From assembly GCA_004794655.1 (NCBI GenBank), contig SMMW01000001.1, positions 1,488,001-1,552,000 on the forward strand: a DNA stretch of 64,000 nt, in the 5' to 3' direction. Positions within the stretch are counted from its first letter, which is position 1. Every line of letters begins with the position of its first letter. Shown piece by piece: positions 1 to 10,572 of this stretch. This stretch comes from Marisa cornuarietis (lineage: Eukaryota > Mollusca > Gastropoda > Architaenioglossa > Ampullariidae). The notes below the pieces were generated by a model that searched no databases, had not been told where the DNA came from, and worked only from the letters and a program-made list of their open reading frames with translations. The translations under genes and the position numbers were made by a program.

Positions 1-1512
1 AACAACTTGAGTTAATCCGGTGAGGTTATATTAATAAAGAATAGAACTTATAGGCATTAGGACTGTGATAAGGTGATACATTTTTTGTACGATGTTCAGC
101 TAATATTTTTTACAGTTGAATAGGTAATAAAATTCATCTCCTACATCCTTATTGTTACAGTGTGTGTGTGTGTTGCGTGCGGGCGTGCGTGCGTGCTTGC
201 GTGCTGATAAAGTCAATCCTGCAAACACAGGGCATGCCCCGAATCATCCTGCTGCTCTGTAAAATCGCTAACAGGTGGCGTTGAAACTACCGGAGATGAT
301 AAATATTGAGAATATTAGCGAGATTCCCCTCCTCCCCAGCACACACGCACGCATGCACACACACATACACGTGCGTGCGCGCGTGTTGAGGCGGGAAGAG
401 AGGAGACAAGATAATTATATTATTATTTTGAGATTCTCAGAATGTCGTTTTTGTTCGCAATATATAAGGCGGTGGTCGATTAATGATTTATAAACAATAT
501 ATATATATGTAAACAGCCTGTTGCTATTTTTAGTAGGGTGTTGATCTAAACATGGAACGCGTACTGTCCTTTTTTTTTCTTCACGGCTGGATTCTTTTGT
601 CAGGACCTTTAAACAGCAATTAAAGTTACAGACGAAAAATGTCACGTAAACAGGCTTGAAGAGAAAAGTCACGATGTGACTATTAAGACTTTTCCGATAA
701 TCCTGCGAGCAGCGCCATGGAAACTCGTGTGTCTCAGCAGGTAAAGCAAAACACTGAGGGACTTGACCTACAGGGTCGGGTGTGTCATCTGTGATGGGCA
801 GTGGGTCGCCCGCACTTAGCTGTCTATTTATTTTGTGGTCGTACGCGTGTTACCAGTTGATAGTAGATATCATTCCGAGGTCGTCAATAATCTGGAGTAG
901 ATGAATTCGTCAGCAGACAGTCTTTGACAAGTTTCTGCGATGTGGCTGAACAAGTTGCCGTAAGAGCTAAACAAGTCTTTAGAACAGTCTGTGGGAAACT
1001 TCAGTGATAAAGGTAAACACGTGCAGCGTGTTGTTGTTTTTCTACTTTAGAAGGTTCCATAAACCGTCTTTGATTAGCTCTCGCGAAGTAGACGAGTCAT
1101 GAGGGACCCTTTAATAAGTCGCCGTGAAAGAGCTGAATACGACACCGGCCGGTCTTTGATACGCTGCCGTGTGATAGTTAAACAAATCACCGGGTAGTCA
1201 GATAATCTCCTGTAGAATTATTAGTCACCAGGCAGCTTCACATACAAGAGGAGAAGAAAATGAAAAAAGATTTGTGTCGATTGTGGAAATGTGAGTGAGA
1301 CGCATCATCCACCTCCTTACCCCCCCCCCCGCTCGCAAGGGTCATCGGGTCACAAATTGAAGCAGATATGGGAAACAAAAAGATGTTTCTATGTTCAGAG
1401 AGCTTCAGACAGCTTTCTGAAAGGAGCCTTTATTTTAACTCACAAGAATATTGTGTGATGGGCAAGAGACTCTGGTCTTCCTTGCCTTCATATACAAGAA
1501 AGGTCTTTAGTT

Positions 1513-1645
1513 TTCAGACGTGTGTAGCCATTTTGCTATGATGGCTTGTAACTACAGAGTAGAGACATCTGAGGTGTGTAGCCATTTTCCCATGTTGGCT
1601 GCTAACTACAAACTGAGTAGATACATTTGGCATCAGACGTTCAGA
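1513..1645. repeat. Two-copy tandem duplication, unit about 60 bp
   Basis: Two adjacent diverged copies share GTGTGTAGCCATTTT, then a GCT/AACTACA block and a GAGTAGA block. No coding potential was seen. Confidence 0.6.
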
Positions 1646-3896
1646 TCATAGGCTCTCCGACTGGTCTGCGAGTGACAGGAGGGCCCTATCTTCAAAGAGA
1701 CAGCAGGAAATAAAATTAATATCTTAGGAGTTTCAGAGCCGCTCTCGTGCAGCCGCCCATTCGATTATATCGCGACAGTAAATTCCGCCTGTCACGTGGT
1801 CTGCTGGTCTCGTATTCCACGGACCTTCTTGGGCGCCATGCGCCCGGCAACACAAGTAGCGTCCTCTCTTTGCTGGGTAGAATATGACATTCAAACTACT
1901 TTTCAGCCTGTAGCTTGAGTTTCTCAAATACCTCGTTGAAACAAATCAATAGATTTTTATTGTTTATTTTATGGACCTCTGTATTGATCGGCGCTCTCCT
2001 CGCTGGGGAGGAAGATTAGTGCAGGCAGTGCCAGACTAGCTTCTTGCGCACCGCCGCTATCAAAGTGTGTTCGCTGGCACCACAATCTTCAGGCGCTGCC
2101 CTTTTTTTTTCAGTGGCTTGACCGTATTGACACAGCAACAGGCTTCGCTTCCCATCTTCCGTCTGTGCCACTAGCCATAGAATGAGTTTGTATGTTGATG
2201 CTGTACCAAACCTTCCGTCTTATCTCTTTTGTCGCTCACGTTTGCTTCGCTCATATAAATGTTCGGCGTTGACCAGGAAGCTTGCGTTTAACGAGGAACC
2301 TGGTTCTGTTAAAAGGTGCAGGCAGGTAGCACGGACTCTCCAAGCAACCGATGACGTCAGAGTTTGGTGGGAGGGGGGTCATACTTTTTTTTACATTTTT
2401 TTCTTCATCGTATCTTTCGTCCTCGTTCGGTTTTCTTCGTGCGGTGCTTGTCTCTAGAGGCTACAGTGTCATCCTCTTGCAAGCAGCGAGTGTCTGATGA
2501 TGATGATGATGATGATCTACCCCCCTGTACCTCAGACAAAGTGCCTCCGATGACCTGTTTCTATGTTTCTAGCTTGATGATCTGCTTGCGTGTCGCCGTG
2601 TCTCTGGAGGTAACGAGAGGACGCGGGGAAACAACTGTAGCCCGCAACGCCTCCCCATTTTTCGATTAGAATTTCACGGGGCTTTACACGCGTTGTGCAA
2701 GGAGAGGTAATTACAAGTAGAGGAGCGATATATCGATATTCTGCATTATACTTGTCTAGTGCGTTCACGCTGGCAACGCGCCGTCTTCGACAAGAGCAAA
2801 ATACAACAGTTTTAAAACCTCTTAGAGGGTCGGAGAATCAACCTTATTAAGTAGAGATGTGAGGAGCATGCTAAGTGCCACTGGGCGTTTTCTGCGACAG
2901 CGCTCTGGTCTGATTCAAATCTTGCATTCTCTTCACAGCTCTGCTCGATAGTTCGCTTGCTAACACAGACGTTTATTCGTTATCATGTGTGTTTGCTCTG
3001 TCGCCAGATTTACTAGGTTTTTTTTACCGATAAATAATTATTTTGCTCACTACACTTTTTCTCACTCATCAACGTTTATATGACTGATCAGTAGGTCAAG
3101 GGTTAACGCTTAGTTTCTATCTAAATCGTGATCACTACTTTACATAATTTATTGTGATGTTAATATTTACCTGGACTTTCTTGAGAAATAAAGATTAATC
3201 GAGGTTTAAATGTAAAGCAGCTAGAGGAAGGAGAGATGCCTCTCACAAAAACCAGGCAGCGAGAAAAGTGGGATGGGGGGGGGGGGTTAGTCTTTAACAC
3301 CTCGCTCCTTTTCCCAAGCGACCTCAGTAAGGTTAGGGGGCGACTTTATCTGACCTTTAACATCACGGTGTGCATAAGGGATCGAACGTGTATTAGAAAG
3401 GTAGCATCAGGAAGGGGTGGGGTAACATAAATGATTCAACGTATCTAGGACACGACACATGGAAGGCGAAACCTTGAACTTTAGCCAGCTTCTCTCTTCC
3501 CTGATATATCAAGTACCCACTTTTAAAAAACATTTTTATTATTTCCCGAAAGGAAGGGTTGACATCTACAGTTACATGCGCTATCAAAAATCGTAAAATG
3601 ATATGTAAACAAACCAAGGTTAAGAAAGTCAGCATTTGTAACAAGGGGAGACAAATGAAAACAAGGGTCAACATCAGCATCTCTCACAAGGGGAGACAAA
3701 CTATTATCCACAGACGTGAAAAAGACTAGCTTACCAGTTAAAGAAAAGGAAGGAATCGCTGTCTAATTTACTGACCCTGAATTTCCCTAGCTGCGATGAA
3801 TTCGATCGGATGCCAAGTATACCCCCCCCCCTCACTGTTCGACAGACAAAGGGGAGTTCTCTAGCCACTAATGACTAGCCTCACACCTGTTCAGAA

Positions 3897-3998
3897 GCGG
3901 ACAAGTGTGGACGAAGATTTGACCAACGTTTGGCAAAGTTTTTATGTGACCACCTTGTAAAAACTTTCCCCACACGTGACCAACGGTCCGTCCACATT
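3897..3998. repeat. Imperfect foldback (MITE-like) element
   Basis: The core is a perfect 10-bp inverted pair, AAAGTTTTTA and TAAAAACTTT, around a short loop. The similarity extends outwards imperfectly to a TGTGGACG/CGTCCACA pair, giving arms of roughly 42 bp. A related single arm (GGACACGAATGTTTGACCA...GGTTTGGCAAAG) lies near 30937-30972. Together this looks like an old non-autonomous DNA element. No target-site duplication was identified. Confidence 0.45.
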
Positions 3999-4199
3999 TA
4001 TCTGATTAAGAACGACTCTTAGCAAAGTCTTGTAAGCGTGACTTGGATGAGGGCGCCTCGACACAGAAGCTACGCGCTACGAAAGACGACACGGTAGTTA
4101 TGTTTAAAAAAATAAAAAGAAACAAAACGCTTCGTTGTCTGGCGATGAGACTGACAGCACGTGAAGTGTCTTTAAAATGCAAAAAGGGTTAACGAATGA

Positions 4200-4400
4200 A
4201 AGGGCGCACGCGGGTCTCGGCCCCGCAGCTCATTAGCAGCCGGAGCGGCAGACACAGCGAGGAAGCAGCAGTAGTCTTGCCATTCCACCCAGTCAGTTAT
4301 CGCGACGTTCCCACACCCAGCGACGCCCTCGGCGCGCACGAAAATAGCAGCGTATCGCTCCCTTTATAACTCCAGATATATTTATGACTGTAGGTGCCTC
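4200..4400 (+). promoter_or_regulatory. Possible GC-rich promoter upstream of first exon
   Basis: The patch is richer in G+C and CpG than its surroundings, with CGCACGCGGG, GGCGCGCACG and similar strings. It contains a TATA-like CCTTTATAAC at 4361-4370, about 190 bp before the first recognised acceptor site. It could instead be an upstream non-coding exon. I see no strong splice donor between it and 4550, which weakens both readings. Confidence 0.25.
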
Positions 4401-4549
4401 CAGTCAACTGCAGGCGCGTTGAGTAAGCCGCTGCATTTTGCGCATCCCTGTGAAAAGGACGGACAGATTAAAAAAAATAATTGTGTTAATACAGTATTTT
4501 CTGTTTCTCTCTCTCTCTCTCTCACTCTTTCTCTCTCCTGCTGTTTCAG

Positions 4550-4632
4550 GGGAATCTCGAGGCGTTGCACAGTCTTCTTCCCGCCCGGAGGCCACAGACT
4601 GTGAAACGTGAGCACACAGGATTCACTGTGAG
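4550..4632 (+). CDS. Candidate exon 1 of unrecognised coiled-coil protein gene (partial)
   Basis: An 83-nt segment lies between a strong CT-rich acceptor (a long CTCTCT tract, then CTGTTTCAG) and a good donor (GAG|GTGAGTGA). Of the three frames, only the one starting at the first base stays open. It encodes 27 residues plus two bases, including LEALHSLLPARRPQ and ending near EHTGFTV. It ends in phase 2, exactly what the exon at 23386 needs. That phase match and the open frame support coding use, but both could arise by chance, and an untranslated exon is the main alternative. There is no ATG in it, so a start codon would have to lie upstream. A GTGAGC at 4607 is a weaker alternative donor. 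Confidence 0.5.
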
Positions 4633-4719
4633 GTGAGTGAACAGCTGTCATTTAAAGCTAGCTTCTGCATTCTCCAAATATTTTGTGCAATCGTGGAGCT
4701 TGTCTTTGATTGTATTTTC

Positions 4720-4720
<1 letters not shown>

Positions 4721-4750
<30 letters not shown>
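4721..4750. repeat. (GAT)10 microsatellite
   Basis: Ten perfect GAT units, followed by a short ATT run. It lies just inside intron 1, about 90 bp after the donor. Confidence 0.95.
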
Positions 4751-5074
4751 CAATATTATTATTATTATTTCTTCTTATCACGTTGTGTCGCCTACGCCTG
4801 TCCTTTATGTAAAGGCTTACCAGAGCGAATCTTTGTTTAATAACTGGGCTATCGGAGTAAATATTTACCTTCCATCTGTGCTCGACATAGAAGCCTGAAA
4901 GTGCGAATGCGGACAGAAAATGAAAGGACTCTGAACTCTGACATCAGGAATATTCATGGCTGAGGGAATTCGTAACATCACAGATTTGGTCTTTCTGCGC
5001 GTGGCCATGTTTTAGACTTGTATGTCGAAAGAAAAACGATATTTTCTACCTTGACTGGACAGTTGGGTGGTAAG

Positions 5075-5395
5075 GTGCTAGGTGTAACTGAGTGTCAGAG
5101 TTGGGACGTGAGGTGTGATGTGTTAGTGAGTTAGGTGTGTTTAGATGGGAAGTGAGATGTTAGGTGTGGGTGACTTAGGGGAGTGAGATGTTAGGTGTGG
5201 GTGACTTGGGGAAGTGAGGTGCTAGGTCAGGTGACTTGGGGGAGTGTGGTGTTAGTTGTGGGTGACTTGAGGGAGTGAGATGATAGTTGTGGGTGGGTTT
5301 TAGGAGTGAGGTAAAAGTGTGAGTAGGCTGGAGAGGGAGGTGTGAGTAAGTTACAGAGTGAGGTTCGAGCGAGTTGTATAGTGCGGAGTAAAATA
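5075..5395. repeat. G-rich minisatellite, unit about 30-36 bp
   Basis: Diverged tandem units are built from GTGAGATGTTAGGTGTGGG and TGACTTGGGGGA blocks. The copies are clearest between about 5150 and 5290 and decay towards both ends. Confidence 0.85.
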
Positions 5396-6146
5396 CTCAT
5401 TAACAGCTGTGGCGACTGGGGAAAGTTTGCTGCGCCCAGGGTTACGATCACCTCACTTCTGGCTTCAGACCGTTAATTCTCCTACCAGTCGCCTATCTCG
5501 AGAAAGGAAGTTGTAATTCTTTCGAGTTTATAACTATAGTATCTTGCATTGAACTTATTCATTTAGAAAAAAATTCTAGTATGAGACTTTTTATTTTGTT
5601 TGATGGAGTCGTGGGTGCAGTGGTGTAGAAGCAGTCCCCAGGGCCATCTTGTAGACACGTTGCTTCAAATGACTGAGTAAATGTTGACTACACTGATAAG
5701 AATAATAATTATAGTTTGACTTTATTGGTCAGTCTTACGCTGGGTTTCCTAGAAAACAGAACCGTGGTCCCTCACTGAGAACTAATCATCTCCTTTTCTA
5801 CTGTTCATTGTTTTGTTTTAGATTTCTTACTTGCGTAATTCTTTCTTTGACAAAAATATTGTTGTCAGTACTATGTATTTTAAGATTTCCGTTGCTTCTT
5901 ATTCTCGTTGATGGATAAGATAATTACTACTGGACATTAAAAAGAGTCTTAGTTTTTTAATTACCCTGCCGTTCGCCCCTGCCGTGAATGAATTCACAGT
6001 AAAGTATAATACACAGTATTTCTACAAAATAAAAAAATAAAAAAACACGTGCATGCGTGGAAAACTTATCTTGATGATAGTATCTATAATCTAAAGTTTC
6101 GTTTTTAATTTACAATCTGTAGCCACATTCTTCTATTGACATTTGT

Positions 6147-6153
6147 TCTCTCA

Positions 6154-6185
<32 letters not shown>

Positions 6186-6231
6186 CTCACACACAGGCAC
6201 CCACGCACGCACGCACACACGCACACACACA
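6147..6231. repeat. Compound (CT)n(CA)n microsatellite
   Basis: Alternating CT and CA runs with CGCA/CACG interruptions. Confidence 0.9.
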
Positions 6232-8481
6232 GTGTCCTCTTTGAAGATGTTTTTATTTGATACGACAACATTAGCAAGTGTTAATTTTATCTTCAGGTTC
6301 TAGTCACCATATCTGTGAAGCCAGTGAAGTCGAGACTTATTTAACAGAACCCTAACTCATCACTGTATATGAACGCGATGTGCTGGCGCTGGAAAAAAAA
6401 ACGAAAAATATATTTGCGTACTAGTTTGAACAAATCTTTTGATAATATACTGCAGCAAAGATTCTGCTCCCTCACTCTGTGAAAGGTCAGCGCCATCAGT
6501 ATCTGTTGCTGAAACGTATTCTCTTGACGTCTCTTTGGTGGAGGCGAGGGCTAATGTTTATTTCTCAGTAAATTGATTGAACTGCTACTGTCACTCCATT
6601 CTCCTGCGGTCTCTGTAGGTCAGTCTGTGTAGGCAGGGACACACTTTTCCTCTTTTATCCGATGCTATAGCAATGGAGAATTGGCCTCGTGGGGTATTTT
6701 GAGTAGGGGTGGTGGTGGGGGGGGGAGAAGGTTGGCAAAGAGCGAGACTTAGATAGAGCAACATTACAGGTAACTTGAGCTTCCGCTTCTTGCAGACGTC
6801 TGCCGCAATGCTAGTTAGAACACCCACACACTTTATCACTCTTTTCCTTCTCTCAGGTGATTAAAAAGACTCTCGAGTTGCTTTTGACCAGCAAACACGG
6901 CTGGAGCTAGGCAGCAAGTGCCTGAAGGTGTGTGTATGGTTGGGGGGGGGGTGGCGGGGAGTTGCCTGGCTATGTCACTCATTTTTTTCCCCCCTGTGGT
7001 TATTTTGTCCAACACCTGATGCTGATGATTGCGTGGGCGTTGCGCTAAAATCGTCGGTAGTCGTCGTCCATTTTGAGGTTCAAAGGCCCAGCCGTTAGTT
7101 TGCTTTCTTGACTGCACGCGTTGGTCAAGAGTTAGAATCTGAAGCGGGGGGGGAGGGGTCAGAAGGAGAATCAGCAGTGGACAACGCGTGGGTTGAGCTG
7201 AACGGCTGGGTGGGACTGGCTTGATTGAACGGGTGCTAGCGATGGACAACGCGTGGGCTGGGCTGTAGCACTGTGTGGAAGCTGGGTTAGAAGGGGTGTT
7301 AATGATGGACAGTGCGTGGGCTGGGTTGATCCGCTCTTCAGGTGTGAGAATAAGGAGATATACATACTGGTTAGACGCATTATGCTACCACATAAACAAA
7401 AATAATTAATTTTTTTAAATAGCACATCTCGCTGCTTGGCAGTGAGCTAGTGCGCTTGAATAGAAGGACATACGAGAAACAAATACGATTGCACACTGCA
7501 AACTACAAATACAGCTGCACTCTGTTTACAAACTACAAAAACAAACTGGGGAAGGAGACGGACGAAATGAAGGTGAGAAAAGAGGGAGACAGCCATCTCC
7601 TTTTGGTGTTAACGAATAAGGTGGGCGTAAGGGCCGTGACGTTTGTCGAGGGTTAGGGTAGTTTGGGGCGTGACCCGTAGCCATAGCTTACCTCGTGTTT
7701 TTGTTACATTCTTGTCACCTGATGGTCGGTTATACTTGCCGGAGAATGTACTCTCGATCGTCTCGGCACTTGTGGTCTGTAAAAGGGGGCTGGAAGTGTG
7801 AGCAGGGTTGTATTGCTATACATAATATATATATATATATAGGACTGCGATAAACAGTACTAGGACAGGTTTTGAATGAGTATGAGAACTGTTACTAATT
7901 GTGTATGCTGAGTGTGTGTCTGTATTTGTGTGTGGTTGTGAATCTGATTCCCTACTTGACATTAATTATATTAATACAATTTGTGTCATGAATAACTTTT
8001 TTCAGAGCTTGGTATGTATTCAGTGAACCCTTTTGTTGGGATTTTGTCTATTTCTTAACTCTACTTGAGGATGAATAATATAATAAAGAAACTGATTCTG
8101 CCTGACAAACAGTGCGAGATAAACTGAGTGTGTTGGTCAACAGTCAGTGAACTCTGAAGACAAAAGCACTATTTGGAAAAAGTCATTTAGTATGAGTATG
8201 ATAGATGGCTTCCAACACTGTTCCCTTGCGTGGCGTTCTAGAGCAATTGCTTGATCAGTCAAAGGGCCACTGTCATGGATGGAGCTTTGTTACACGATTA
8301 GTACAGTTTGTCAAAGTCCAGATTGAAGATGGTTATTTGCCTTCCTAGGGTCGTAAGAGTATCTAAAGGGAACAAACGTCTTCTATAATAAAATCCACCT
8401 AATCTTCGAAATGAGGTAATCGTCATCATCATTCTCAACATGCATGCGTCTACTAGAGACATTACAAAACACGAATGCGCG

Positions 8482-8483
<2 letters not shown>

Positions 8484-8531
<48 letters not shown>
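8484..8531. repeat. (CA)24 microsatellite
   Basis: An uninterrupted AC run. On the minus strand it produces spurious Cys/Val open frames that should not be annotated as proteins. Confidence 0.97.
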
Positions 8532-8535
<4 letters not shown>

Positions 8536-8686
8536 ATCACTGACAGTATATCCTGATCGACAAATGACAAAGCTCAGTTTACTCAAAGTATTCATGAGGC
8601 AACAAGACACGTAGATTGGTCTTGAACAGGGAGATAACTGGTCTTCATTTACCTGTCAGCCACTGGCCTTCATTTTACCTGTCAGG

Positions 8687-8738
8687 GTCTGCCCCCCACC
8701 CCGCCACCCCGCCACTCCGCCACCCCGCCACTCCGCCT
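8687..8738. repeat. C-rich minisatellite (CCGCCACCCCGCCACTC)n
   Basis: Short tandem units of CCGCCACCCCGCCACT repeat about three times. Just upstream is a duplicated ACCTGTCAG motif near 8651 and 8677. Confidence 0.8.
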
Positions 8739-9904
8739 ATCTAGTCCTGATCGATCTCATGACATCCTCACGCATGCTGTTCGTGTCCGATGTTGTAGAG
8801 TCTGTACTTCGCACACCTTGAGAAATAGCAGCGGCAGACAAAGAACTACAGCAGCCTTGATGCTGCTGGTTTGTAGCAGCCCTCACTACAGCCTCAACAG
8901 CGTTACCAACCATGGCAACCAAATTTATTACCCTTTTGATGCAAAGGTATTTGAAGTAGCAACAGTAGCGTCCTGAGTATGATTATAAACCAACAATAAC
9001 AAAAACGTACTACTCCATCTGATGCAAGCATATGTATGTAGTAGCACAATAACAACAGGGCATTGGTCTTCTGGTGACGACAAACATGACCGTCTTCGAT
9101 GTCTTTCTTTTGATTAATTTCAGGTTGGGACTGAGTGAGTTATTTTAGGAGCAGGAGTACGGACACTCCACGCCGCTGGCCAGCGGTGCTCTTTCGCTTG
9201 TAAAACCACGATTAGTTGTTCTTCCCCCCCCCCCACCATCTCCTTCCTGCACCCTTCCTTCCCCCCCCCTTCCTTCATGCGCCTGCACGTGCGCTCACAG
9301 GTGTCAGGTGAGTGAGATGCATGCGCCCATTGACGCATAAGAAGTGGCTCAAGGCGCCGCGGCTACTGACGTCATAGAAGGCTTAGCAACTACAGTGCAC
9401 GTGCGAGAGGGAAGACTTTGCCTGGTTTTCCTCCATGCAAGGGCGCACTCCAAAGTCAGTGTCTGTCTGTCCTTGGAGCGGACATACGTTTGCTTCATGC
9501 ACATGATCGATCTACCCTTGTTTCTGCTTTCAGCTGCTTCTAGCGCTCGTGATACATTACTCGTATGTATTTACCCTCTCTCTCTCTATATATATATATA
9601 AACTACTCCATCTCTACACTGTTTACAGTCCCTTTATCACTTCATACCTTTATACATTGAATTATGTTCTACCCTTGTACTTCATCTTTATTTTGTTCAA
9701 AGTGTCTATATGTATCTAATGTTCATTTATCGTTACGAGTCAGCGCAGAGAATGCGGCCTATCTTGGTCGTGACACATTATTATTATTATTATATAACGG
9801 TACGTATCTTTCAAGAAGGCATCCTATTATATTTAGTTACCAGTGTAGCCCACATGTGAAAAGCTAACTATATAGTCACGTGATCGTTCAGTGGTAGCAG
9901 AAGG

Positions 9905-10050
9905 AGCACTCACTAATCTTGAGGCCCCTTTGTGTGAACGATGCTCTTCTCCTTCGCTGCCTTATCTTCCCCCTCCTTGCCCGAGTCCCACAGCTGGGTC
10001 AGCTGAAGGGAAGACGCTCTGTGATACGGGTACCGAACCGAGTAGTGTGC
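9905..10050 (-). mobile_element. Degenerate tRNA-derived SINE (family 2), copy 1
   Basis: Read on the minus strand, it has a box-B-like GTTCGGTACCCGTATCAC followed by a body with GGCAGCGAAGGAGAAGAG and CACACAAAGG. The copy at 10313-10572 has matching blocks (AGCAGCGAGGGAGAAGAG, CTCACAAAAG) in the same order and orientation, which supports one family. The A-box half is not recognisable. Confidence 0.55.
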
Positions 10051-10312
10051 ATGTGCCTTCGGGTATAGTCGACATTGTTCTAGCCACAAGACTATCTGTA
10101 TCCCAAGCATCACTATTTCAAAAAGTATTTCAGTATTACTGGGACATCTCCAAAAGCTACTTCGGTATCACCGATATTGGTACTTTTGTACCATTCATTT
10201 ATTTCTTACTAGATCTGTGTTAGCGATGTGTTTCTCAATGGCGGTTCTTTTGTAATATTGGTGTATCATTTATTAGATCTTTTGTAACAACAAGCAAACA
10301 AACATAAAGGTA

Positions 10313-10572
10313 AAGGTGGTCTCCCTAATCTTTTTCGGTCGTTTAGGAGTGAGGGGGTCAAGAGACCATACATTTTTCGAGCCAATCTTTTGTGAGGGCG
10401 GTGCCCGTCTCTTCTCCCTCGCTGCTTGACCTTCCAGAACTCTTTAAGGAATCAGGTTTTTATTTTCAGCAGGTAGGTTGAATGAAGAAAAGTTTGTGGC
10501 GCATCACGGGTATCGAACTGGCTCGCCTACAGATCAAGACGCCAATGCTCTAACCGCTCTGCTATCTGCTTC
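10313..10572 (-). mobile_element. tRNA-derived SINE (family 2), copy 2
   Basis: On the minus strand the head reads AGCAGATAGCAGAGCGGTTA (A-box-like), then CAGTTCGATACCCG (B-box-like), in tRNA-like spacing. A body of about 190 bp follows, ending in GATTAGGGAGACCACCTTTA. This is the typical layout of a tRNA-promoter SINE. It is not a functional tRNA gene: the acceptor ends do not pair. Confidence 0.7.

Larger units (their letters stand above)
1..4549. other. Non-coding DNA upstream of the first recognised exon
   Basis: I see no credible coding exon here. Open frames are short and most run through simple repeats. The stretch holds TG/CG-alternating tracts near 158-203 and 341-387, a C run at 1321-1330, a local tandem duplication near 1513-1640, a GAT run near 2497-2517, G and C runs near 3274 and 3823, an imperfect foldback at 3897-3998 and a GC-rich promoter-like patch near 4200-4400. 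It is probably 5' flank or an upstream intron of the plus-strand gene. Confidence 0.5.

Noticed and set aside
10500..10572. Minus-strand tRNA gene
   Set aside because: A and B boxes are present, but the acceptor and anticodon arms do not pair and a SINE body follows.
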